From Gigantopelta aegis (lineage: Eukaryota > Mollusca > Gastropoda > Neomphalida > Peltospiridae): a stretch of 64,000 nt of DNA. The notes beneath the pieces are model-generated. The model was not told the DNA's origin, did no database searches, and was given only the letters and a program-made list of their open reading frames with translations. Where the stretch lies: contig NC_054702.1 of the NCBI RefSeq assembly GCF_016097555.1, positions 112,544,468 through 112,608,467 on the forward strand, written 5' to 3'. This document shows positions 39,601 through 51,900 of this stretch, piece by piece. Within the stretch, counting starts at the first letter, position 1. Each line of letters starts with the position of its first letter. A program made the position numbers and the translations under genes.

Positions 39601-42600
39601 CTGACTGACTAATGAACCCGTGTGTATTGCACCAGCTATGTTCTCAGACAGGTAATGTGGCTGAACACGGTGAACTGACTGACTAATGAACCCGTGTGTA
39701 TTGCACCAGCTATGTTCTCAGACAGGTAATGTGGCTGAACACGGTGAACTGACTGACTAATGAACCCGTGTGTATTGCACCAGCTATGTTCTCAGACAGG
39801 TAATGTGGCTGAACACGGTGAACTGACTGACTAATGAACCCGTGTGTATTGCACCAGCTATGTTCTCAGACAGGTAATGTGGCTGAACACGGTGAACTGA
39901 CTGACTAATGAACCCGTGTGTATTGCACCAGCTATGTTCTCAGACAGGTAATGTGGCTGAACACGGTGAACTGACTGACTAATGAACCCGTGTGTATTGC
40001 ACCAGCTATGTTCTCAGACAGGTAATGTGGCTGAACACGGTGAACTGACTGACTAATGAACCCGTGTGTATTGCACCAGCTATGTTCTCAGACAGGTAAT
40101 GTGGCTGAACACGGTGAACTGACTGACTAATGAACCCGTGTGTATTGCACCAGCTATGTTCTCAGACAGGTAATGTGGCTGAACACGGTGAACTGACTGA
40201 CTAATGAACCCGTGTGTATTGCACCAGCTATGTTCTCAGACAGGTAATGTGGCTGAACACGGTGAACTGACTGACTAATGAACCTGTGTGTATTGCACCA
40301 GCTATGTTCTCAGACAGGTAATGTGGCTGAACACGGTGAACTGACTGACTAATGAACCCGTGTGTATTGCACCAGCTATGTTCTCAGACAGGTAATGTGG
40401 CTGAACACGGTGAACTGACTGACTAATGAACCCGTGTGTATTGCACCAGCTATGTTCTCAGACAGGTAATGTGGCTGAACACGGTGAACTGACTGACTAA
40501 TGAACCCGTGTGTATTGCACCAGCTATGTTCTCAGACAGGTAATGTGGCTGAACACGGTGAACTGACTGACTAATGAACCTGTGTGTTGCACCAGCTATG
40601 TTCTCAGACAGGTAATGTGGCTGAACACGGTGAACTGACTGACTAATGAACCTGTGTATTGCACCAGCTATGTTCTCAGACAGGTAATGTGGCTGAACAC
40701 GGTGAACTGACTGACTAATGAACCCGTGTGTATTGCACCAGCTATGTTCTCAGACAGGTAATGTGGCTGAACATGGTGAACTGACAATAAACAAAACAAT
40801 TAGTGGCTCCATCATGATTTGACAATGGTCTGGTTGTCCAGTTTTCAGAGGTACAAATTGCACTAAATAAAGAGTTTGGGACTGAATTATTCATCCGGTG
40901 TTCAGTTTAGAGAGGTTTCTGGTTTAGAGAGGTAAACTTTAGCGTTAAAAGATGCATAATTCATGGGACTTTGGAAAACGTCTGGTTTTGAAAGAATTCC
41001 GGTTTAGAGAATGTCCGGTCTTGAGGGGTTTCACTGTATAGGAAGAAACCTTTTTTCTTTGCAGGAGCGTTTGGCTATTTTGAAGTGACTCACGACATTA
41101 CAAAGTACTGCAAGGCGAAAATATTTGAATTTGTGGGAAAGCGGACCCCATGTCTTGTGAGATTCTCCACAGTAGGTGAGTTGAAATGTCAGGAAGTGGG
41201 AAACAGCTCAAACATGTTCTGATAGCTATAAACAAACTTAGTACAGCATAATGTATCACTGACATACAGGATATGTATTGATTTTGTAGTTTTTGTCCTT
41301 AAACAAACATTATTATGTTTTGGAAATATGGTGGACTTGGATCATTTTACCTAGAGCACCTAATCATTAACATATATATATATATATATACTCTTCAAAA
41401 AAAGAAACGCAAAAGGGTACAAATGGGATATAACTCCGATTTTATGTTTCCTACCGGTTCATGCTTTGTGAATATAAGGTCATTGCATGTCCCAAACACA
41501 TTCCCACGGTTACATTCGATAAAACGCAGCTACTGTACAATAAAGTTCCAAAATGTGAATATTCGCAAAAACGCAGCCACGTGCAAACCATGTCACCACT
41601 GCACGTGCGTTGTCTGCACATGCAACATGAACACCGACAGTATAAAAGTGCAGGGTGTTCGCTTGCCTGGCCTCTGTATCTGGCCGACAGTTGACAATCC
41701 AGGACATGCCACGTCTCAGTGAACCGCAGAGAAACAATGCCATCGGCCGACTAGACGCAGGCGAATCCAGAACGGCCGTTGCCAGGGCATTCCATGTGTC
41801 CCCAAGCACCATCTCCAGACTGGGACCATTACCAGCAACATGGATCAACACGTGACCTCCCTAGATCCGGTTGACCACGGGTCACTACCCCCGGGCAGGA
41901 CCGCTACATCCGGGTACGCCACCTTCGGGAACGATTGACTACTGCCACCTCCACAGCCGCAGCAATACCAGGTTTGCGCAGGATATCCGACCAGACCGTA
42001 CAGAACCGCCTACGTGAGGTAGGAATTCGTGCCAGACGTCCAGTTCGAGGTGTCATCTTAACACCACAACACCGTCGACTCCGACTGCAGTGGTGCGAGA
42101 TTCATCGACAATGGCCTCAACTGCGATGGAGACAGGTGTGGTTCAGTGACGAGTCCCGATTTCTGCTCCGACGTCATGATGGAAGATGTCGCGTGTATAG
42201 GCGTCGTGGTGAACGTTATGCGGCAAACTGCGTGCAGGAAGTGGACAGATTCGGCGGGGGTAGTGTCATGGTGTGGGCAGCCATCTCACACACTGGCAGA
42301 ACTGACCTGGTCCACGTGCAGGGCAACCTGAATGCACAGGACTACATTGACCAGATCCTCCGGCCACACATCGTTCCAGTTATGGCCAACGCCAACGCAG
42401 TGTTCCAACATGACAACGCAAGGCCTCACACAGCACGTCTCACAACGGCTTTCCTACAGAACAACAACATTAATGTCCTTCCTTGGCCATCGACATCACC
42501 GGATTTGAATCCAATTGAGCATCTATGGGACGAGTTGGACCGATGCCTCCGACAGCGACAACCACAGCCCCAGACCCTGCCCGAGCTGGCAGCAGCCTTG

Positions 42601-42881
42601 CAGGCCGAGTGGGCCACCATCCCCCGGGACGTCATCCGTACTCTGGTTGCTTCAATGGGCAGGCGGTGCCAGGCAGTTGTCAACACACGCGGAGGCCACA
42701 CCCGGTATTGACTCCAGATGACCTTGACCTTGGTGGTGTGTCCTATCACTTACTCACAATGGACTAGAGTGAATTGTGAACAATCCTGCAACATTTGGTA
42801 ATTATCGGACTCACCATTCAATAATTAAATCAATTCTCCAAATGTTACGACAATGTGGTTTTGCGTTTCTTCTTTTGAAGA

Positions 42882-42921
<40 letters not shown>

Positions 42922-45900
42922 CACCCTTGATTTTTACTGATTTTACCTGTTTTCGAGAAACAATGAAGCCTTTCTGATGATAGATTATGATAGTAGAAAA
43001 AAAACAAATCCACAAAATATGACTTTAAATATTTCACCCATAGCTTCTGTTAAAGTTCAAAACTAGTGTGTAGTTAATATTGTCATAAAATAATACTTGT
43101 TGTTTATTAATGTATTGTGTGTAATATATAAAAGTGTTTTGGTAGCCATATAAATATACACTCTGTTTGTTTCAGGTGGTGAGAAGGGATCAGCCGACAC
43201 GGCCCGAGACCCGCGCGGGTTTGCGATGAAGTTCTACACAGAGGAGGGGAACTGGGACCTGGTGGGCAACAACACTCCTATCTTCTTCATCAGAGACCCA
43301 ATACTGGTGAGCTGCCACAGTCATCACCTTACACTGCTCATAATAGTTTTTTATTGCCATTCATTTTCATTCCTCTTCTGTCTTTTTAACAAAATCAAAT
43401 ATTCTTTAAATCTTGAATTATGGTCTCTTAATGGGGGAATCATTTCATTTTCATTGTAACTAGATTTTTGTTATTAATTCAACAATGCTTTCCTGGACAC
43501 ACGCCTCAGCTAACTGGGCCTGTCTGTCCAGAACAGTGGGTTATTGGTTAGTATTTTGTGTAGTGGTCATAAACCTACCCAATGAGTCATTACAACTCAC
43601 TTTTAGTGGGAACCAGTACCAGTATGTGAGCCCAAGACCCACAACAAGCCTTGAAATAAAACATTTTAGTGTACCTGACACAATGTCCTGCACCAATCAA
43701 TTTGTGCCTGACATGAAAGAAATTGTACCTGTCACAAAACATTGTAAATAAAAATGAAATAAATTATGTTTTGTGTTGTTTAATAATTGATATATTTAAT
43801 TACTAAATAACCAATGCAGCAATTAAGGCAGTAGTCACCAAATAATGACATTTATTATTGTTACATACTTACTAGTCTATGATGCATTAATATATGTCCT
43901 CTGGTAAAGCTGTATCCTAACCAGCCGCGAGCTACATGAGCGATTATTTTAGAAATCATGCATACAGTTAGGATGCGGCAATGGAAGTCAATGATTTCTA
44001 AAATAATCACTCGCGGCCGGTTAGGATAGGGCTTAAGAAACCCATGATGATGAAACTGTTGTCACTATCACTTTGTGTTGAACTTTCAGATTCATGATGA
44101 TCCGACTCAGACTCATTCATTTTTTTCAATGTCATCAGTGTCTTGTTTGTGGTAATATTCTATATTTTTGGTTGCCGAGTGATCTTTAGCAATTGACACA
44201 TGCAGATTTGTGGACCCTTTGATCCATGCGTCCGAAAAATCGTGATTATACTGCATTTCTTTTTGAAATGTTTTGCAGAGCGAGCACGTCACAAGTGTAA
44301 CCTCACCTTTGGTTTTTCTTCAAACTGTAGCCACAAAGAGGCATTTGTTTTAACTAAATACTCCTTTTACCATTTTAGTTCAGTGCTAGATTTTAAGATA
44401 CTACTCTGTGGGATATTCGTTTGGGAATTTTGGGGGGACGATTTAATCGGCGGCTGTCCGCCGCGGATACTGGGAACAGGGACAGTTGATTTTTCATTAT
44501 CGGTACCTGTCTGTTCTTTTACAGCAAAGACTGAAGTTATTTTGTTCAACATCCTTTAATTGTTAACCACGAGGCAATTTGAATTGCAAACTTTAAACGA
44601 AAACGCCACAGGAAGTATATGCTAAGTACGAAAGGTCAATTACTAATATGCGTGACATCACTTTTCACAATGTAAGTTCCCGCAAAATCAAGACTATAAA
44701 AAATCCTACTAAACAGGTATGCGGACTGTAGATAAACTTCGTGTTGGACTGTCAAGTGCCTCGCGAACTGGTTCGAATCCCACTGGTACACATTTGTATT
44801 TTTTCATTCGTAATCTTTTTTTTTTAATCGGTGCATTAAGTGTATTTGACTCCAAAACAGCCGGCTTTTACTACAATGCGAACTTCGGACATGGTGACCG
44901 GCGCAATCGACATTGTTACTGACAAGTTACAAATTTGTACCGGACAATGACCGTGACCGGCCGCTTATTTCAAGACACCAACGTTAAGGCTGAAGGCTTA
45001 AAGACTACACCACCAGGACGGATAGGGGAATCGGTATCATTGTGTAGTTTTATTTTAACCATGTGTGTTGTTTTTATTGTTGCTGTTTATTTGAAAAGTA
45101 TTCCTTATGTTTTTCAGTTTCCCAGCTTTATCCATACCCAGAAGAGAAATCCTGTTACAAACTTGAAGGTGATGTAGTGATTTTTTTTATTTACTTCATT
45201 TATTTTACATAATTATGTTTTGATTCATAGTTTACAATTGATGATGTACAACCTCTTCTAGTGCATTTATGTTCTTAACTGTGTATATGAAATATAGTTA
45301 TCAAGTCTTTCATTACACAACACATCAGTGCTTTAACTCGTCTAATTAAATACATATTAAATCAGCAGTATTTATTGAATCAGTATTTATTGGGAAAGAT
45401 TCGAAGACTCATTTAAAGGCCACATATGTGTATTTTGAATGTTGAAGCACACCTACCCACAGGTAACATTTTCTTTTTAAAATCTGAATTAGCCATATTT
45501 CTAGTCAATAAAAAATTGATTAGAAATCTTAATTAGTGATCTTTCTAGTCAATTGAAAATTGATTAGCAACTACTGTTTAATGTTTTAAAATTGTTTAGT
45601 GATCACTGAAACTCGCATAGTTAATTGCAACAAGATACTGAACGAAATGTTTCTTGGCTCACATTTCAGGATGCTGACATGTTTTGGGATTTCATCACTC
45701 TGCGCCCAGAGTCGACCCATCAGGTGTGTGTTCTGTTCTCAGACCGGGGAACCCCCGATGGTCATCGCCACATGAACGGGTATGGCAGTCACACCTTCAA
45801 GATGGTCAACACCAAGAACGAGGCGGTCTACTGCAAGTTCCACATGAAGGTAGATACATAGAATGAATGAATGAATGGATGAATGAATGAATGTTTAACG

Positions 45901-48900
45901 ACACCCCAGCACGAAAAATACATCGGCTATTGGGTGTCAAACTATGGTAATGCAAATAAATAAAGTGATGATCAACATCAATATAAAAATTCAAGGTTTA
46001 AACAAAAACAGTGTAAAGAACTGTGCAAAAATACAAATACAAATATCACAGAATTTTACGGATACTGAATTTTACTCTAAACTTCAATTTGTGCTGTATT
46101 GGCCATTCTCAAAGAGAATGTTACACCCCTGCACCACGGTGAGGTTACAGCATGCGCAGGGGTAGATACATAGAGAATACTACACGAGCAGCTGTTAGAT
46201 ACTGTTTACCTGTAATATAAATGGTATCTAATGGACACAATGTATTCTATTTCTTACATATCTATAGAAAAGAGTTTAAAAATAAATTTAAATGTTATTT
46301 GTATCTAAAACCTATGTACGGCCCCAGCTCTTATCATTAACTTGTGTGTCACAGACAAATCAAGTTCAGGTTAACTTGTATGTCACATCTAGTGATCCAT
46401 TTCTACCATGCTTTTCCATTGGATGGTATGGCATTGGTGACCTGATCATCATCTAGGTGCAGCCAGGTGTTTGTCTGTAATATGTTATCGCATGTATATG
46501 TGTTAACTAGTATGTGTTATCAAAAATAATGAATAATGTTCTCACCAATGGGTGTGTAAGAAATTGCATTGTTACGTCGTTGGTTGTTGTCAATCTATTT
46601 ATTTAGTGACACATGATGTTTTATTGTTTCCAAACAGTTTGTCTCGCTATTCTGTATGTATTTGAATTTGTCTATTGATGTCAATCTCTTTTTTATTGAT
46701 GTCAATCATTTATTTGTTTTTCATATTCTTAACTTTGTCCGTCACTCGATAGCTGATAAGTGATTTATACTGAGGTGTCGTTAAATATTTATTTGTTCAT
46801 TCATATCTCTAATCCGGCATTGGTATGTCGAGATAAATCAGTGAATTTATGTTAGATGTTGTAAATAATAGGTTGCTACGTCACTTAAAAATCTAAAAAT
46901 TGTTGACTGACTCCAAGAATTGGTACATCAAATGCACTATGTGTTGTCTTGTCTGCAGAAAAGTGCATGTAAAAGCTTCCCTTGCTGTGATTCTGTGAGA
47001 GTAACCTGTGTAAGCAACTGGTTTGTTCTCTCATTTGGACCGAGTGTCTCAGTTTTCACATGCTGCTCATGCAATAGATGGGAACATGTAGTTGGTGGAC
47101 AGTGCGAAGAGGTCACATGTAGTTAACGAAACGTTCCTTTCCATTCTATAGACGGACCAGGGAATCAAGAACCTGGATGCTGCTACAGCAGGAATCCTCA
47201 ATGGGACAGACCCGGACTACTCCACGCGTGACCTCTTCAACGCCATTGCCGAGGGCAACTACCCATCCTGGACTCTGTACATCCAGATCATGACCTTTGG
47301 GGAAGCAGAACGGTTCCGGTGGAATCCTTTTGACCTGACAAAGGTTCGGAAAGACAGACTTCATGACAGACCCTAGTTTTTAAACACCATAACATATTTT
47401 TTAGTATTAAACTTAAAGCTGTTTTTTTTTAATAATTTAAGTTAGAAGCATTTAAATTTTATTATTTAAAATATTCATTTTCGTACACCTGAAGTGGTTC
47501 TAGTCATCCAGGTTTTTGTAATACCCCAAAATGCATTTTTCATAAGTCTAAAAATGTACGCTCATCTGAGCAGTAATGGTTATCGAGACAAGCTCTAGTT
47601 ATTTTTAGATGGTATTTCCCTGTTTAAACATCGCAGACTTTAGCTTCTCTCTGTTATAACCTTATCCAAATGTGTGTTGCAAGTGTGTAGATTAACTAAA
47701 CTTAGTGTCCATTTTCACAGACTGAAACTAGGGTCTGCGCTTTTAAATTATACTGTACAATATTGGTTTTATTTTTTTATTTGAATCAAGGCAAATGTCT
47801 ACCAGTGGTAAAACTATGTACACCTATGGTTGGATTACTGGTTATAAAATGATTTTAAAATTAATATTCATTTTATGCTTGAATGATTTTGAAATATTTG
47901 AATTGCATGCCAAATTTCAATGCAATATTCTCATTGGTGGTAACTGCATATATTAAGTCTGTATTGTGAACACTGGTAGAAGTGAAATACTTTAAACTTG
48001 TATAATCTGAAATTATATAAAATTAGAGATTGCTTAGTAGTTATATAATAATATTATGTTTTTATATCATTATGTTAAAGAAGACCTTCTCTACCAAGAT
48101 CTTATTAGTCTCCACCAGTCCAACCAGAAGGGACTATAGATTTCATCTCTGTCCATCTGTCTGTCTCACTGTCTGTCCTTCTGTCTGTCTCACCGTCTGT
48201 CCTGTCTGTCTCACCGTCTGTCCATCTGTCCTCCTGTCTGCCTCACAGTCTGTCCTTCTGTCTGCCTCACCACCTGTCCTTCTGTCTGTCTCACCTTCTG
48301 TCCATCTGTCTGTCTCACCGTCTGTCTATCTGTCTATCATTTGTTATGTTCACAAGAGACTTGTATAGAACAACTGTTCCAATTTTGTAGTTAATGTTTG
48401 TTATTATATATGGTGAAGTTTCAAGCAGGGATTTGAGTAAGATGTACTAAACTGTGGGATTTGTGTGTTATGTTACCAGGTCTGGCCACACACAGAGTTT
48501 CCACTGGTAACAGTGGGTACGATGTACTAAACTGTGTGATTTGTGTGTTATGTTACCAGGTCAGTCCACTGTTTCCCCTGATACCAGTGGGTATGATGTA
48601 CTAAACTGTGTGATTTGTGTGTTATGTTACCAGGTCAGTCCACCGTTTCCCTGATACCAGTGGGTATGATGTACTAAACTGTGTGATTTGTGTGTTATGT
48701 TACCAGGTCTGGGCACACACAGAGTTTCCCCTGGTAACAGTGGGTACGATGTACTAAACTGTATGATTTGTGTGTTATGTTACCAGGTCTGGCCACACAC
48801 AGAGTTTCCCCTGGTAACAGTAGGTACGATGTACTAAACTCTGATTTGTGTGTTATGTTACCGGGTCAGTCCACCATTTCCCCTGGTAACAGTGGGTACG

Positions 48901-51900
48901 ATGTACTAAACTGTATGATTTGTGTGTTATGTTACCAGGTCTGGCCACACACAGAGTTTCCCCTGGTAACAGTAGGTACGATGTACTAAACTCTGATTTG
49001 TGTGTTATGTTACCAGGTCAGTCCACCATTTCCCCTGATACCAGTGGGTACGATGTACTAAACTCTGTGATTTGTGTGTTATGTTACCAGGTCTGGCCAC
49101 ACACAGAGTTTCCCCTGGTAACAGCGGGTACGATGTACTAAACTGTGTGATTTGTGTGTTATGTTACCAGGTCTGGCCACACGGTGAGTTTCCCCTGATT
49201 CCAGTGGGGAAGATGGTACTGAACAGAAATCCTAAAAATTACTTCACGGATGTTGAACAGTCAGCTTTCTCACCGGCCCACATGGTGCCGGGCATTGAAC
49301 CCAGTCCAGACAAGATGTTGCAGGTGCTAAGAAAATTTAAAATTGTGTTACCATTTTAAATTGTGTTATCTAGAGTTGATTATCATTTGAAATTGTGTTA
49401 TCTAGAGTTGATTACCATTTTTAATTGTGTTATTAGAGTTTGTTACAATTTTAAATTGTGTAACATAGATTTGATTACAGTTTTAAATTGTGTTATCTAG
49501 AGTTGATTACCATTTTTAATTGTGTTATTAGAGTTTGTTACAATTTTAAATTGTGTAACATAGATTTGATTACAGTTTTAAATTGTGTTATCTAGAGTTG
49601 ATTACCATTTTTAATTGTGTTATTAGAGTTTGTTACAATTTTAAATTGTGTAACATAGATTTGATTACAGTTTTAACTTGTGTTATCTAGAGTTTATTAC
49701 CATTTTAAATTATGTTAACTTGAATTGATTACAGTTTTAACTTGTGTTACATAGAGTTGATGACAGTTTTAAATTCCATTACCCAGGGTCGCCTGTTTTC
49801 TTACTCCGACACTCACCGTCATCGTCTGGGCAGCAACTACCTCCAGATTCCTGTCAACTGTCCGTACAACGCCCGCCCCAAGAACTACCAGCGAGATGGC
49901 CCACAGTGTGTGGATGATAACCAGGGTAATGTGTGCTTACGTTTCACTTTGCTGTGGTACACAGGCTGATTTAGACCATTTGGACAGCCAATTACAACTC
50001 ATATGCACCAGTATTAAATTGATATTTAATTATAGAATGGAATAATTTTGAAAAAGATACTAACTTTTTTTGATCACATTTTAAGCCTTATTCCACAGGT
50101 TTCCTTGTAAGTGAATAGCTTTAGATAATATTTCGTTTTACAGTGATGCAGGAAAGGCTTGCGTTCCCTAAATAAATGTTTTTGTGTTTTTGTTTTCACT
50201 AGGTGGTGCTCCTAACTACTTCCCAAACAGTTTCAGTGGACCCCAGGATCAGGCGACATTTAGGGAATGTCCATTCAAAGTTTCTGGCGATATCCAGCGT
50301 TACGAAACCGGCAACGATGACAACTACAGCCAAGTGACCACGTTCTGGGAAAAGGTCAGTATTATTTTTATCTCATTCTGAATGGACTTGAAATTTATTT
50401 ACTTTAAAACATTTATTCAGACATCTGGTATGAATTTAAACTAGAGTATATCTTACCAAACTAGGAAGGATGTATCATCCTGGTATGAATTTAAACTAGA
50501 GTATATCTTACCAAACTAGGAAGGATGTATCGTCCTGGTATGAATTTAAACTAGAGTATATCTTACCAAACTAGGAAGGATGTATCGTCCTGGTATGAAT
50601 TTAAACTAGAGTATATCTTACCAAACTAGGAAGGATGTATCGTCCTGGTATGAATTTAAACTAGAGTATATCTTACCAAACTAGGAAGGATGTATCGTCC
50701 TGGTATGAATTTAAACTAGAGTATATCTTACCAAACTAGGAAGGATGTATCGTCCTGGTATGAATTTAAACTAAATTATATCTTACCAAACTAGGAAGGA
50801 TGTATCGTCATGGGGAGTGACAGCCCTGTTATAGATGAAGCCAGCCACAACCGTGCCAAATTAGCCTTTAGACTCTACATCACACAGACATTTGTTTTAG
50901 AACACATGAATAGTTTTGTTGTTCAGTTTATCAAAAATGACCCTTTTTATGAATTTGCTTGCTCTGTGTAGATAAGATGCCCTGATGGTTATTAGTGGAA
51001 ATTCCTTTTGTTATTCATCTGGCCATGGAGGATGCTGGGGATAAGTTAAACAGCTATCAATAATTCTGAACACCACATTGTCTGGAGATTTTATGACATT
51101 CTGATATTGCTTGGGTAGGTGCACCATTTTTTTATATCTATAAAGCTGTACTGGTTCCCCACCAGAAATAGCTGTGAGATGGAAAGTATGTTCAAAGAGA
51201 TCTAGCCACTTAAATCATTGCAGAACTGAATGACAATCCTAGCCACTTAATGTAGTACACATGCCTTGGTAGTTTCTTTATTTCTTTTTCTATCATCGTT
51301 AGGCATAAAGGACAGCTATGAAAGATAAGTTTTATAAGGCAGGTTTTAAATCTAAAATATCAATCTGAAACTGTTGTCTCCTGACTACAAACACAATAAT
51401 GGAGTTAGTTCCCCTTGTTAAGAATAGTAATGTGGTAGCTCATGGAAGACAGAAGTATCCCAGGTTGAACGTTCCACCACCTTTGGTGTCCTTTTCTATC
51501 CCATATGACTGCATAGGATGGATTCTTTAATCTCTTACAGTTTTAATGAATGTTTCTCTTCAGATTATTCTTAATGTGTGAAGTTGAATAATTTCAGGTC
51601 CTGACGACCTCGGACAAAAATGCACTGGTGTCCAACATTGCAGGACATTTGAAGGATGCTGCCCCCTTTATCCAAAAGAGGGCTGTTGACAGTTTTACCA
51701 AGGTGCACCCCGACTTTGGCCGTCGCCTGCAAGAATCGCTAAATAAGCACCGCAGCAAGGCTGTCTCACAAGTAAGATCATTTTACAATTTTACACAACT
51801 TGTTTTAAGATAAAGAATTTAGTTACATGTATGCATTAACACTTACATATCTGTGAGATAAATGATGTCAAACTAAATATATTAAAATGTAATTTATGTA

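Noticed and set aside
35772-40785. CRISPR-like regular repeats
   Set aside because: Units are contiguous without variable spacers and the DNA is plainly eukaryotic; it is a tandem satellite.
42426-42749. Minus-strand frame over the Tc1 transposase
   Set aside because: Shadow of the GC-rich transposase coding strand.
44200-44559. 119-codon plus-strand frame in intron 4
   Set aside because: Composition is not protein-like, with no motif, no splice context and no similarity I recognise.
48768-49141. Small frames starting [16 protein letters not shown]
   Set aside because: Off-frame translations of the exon 8 decoy array.
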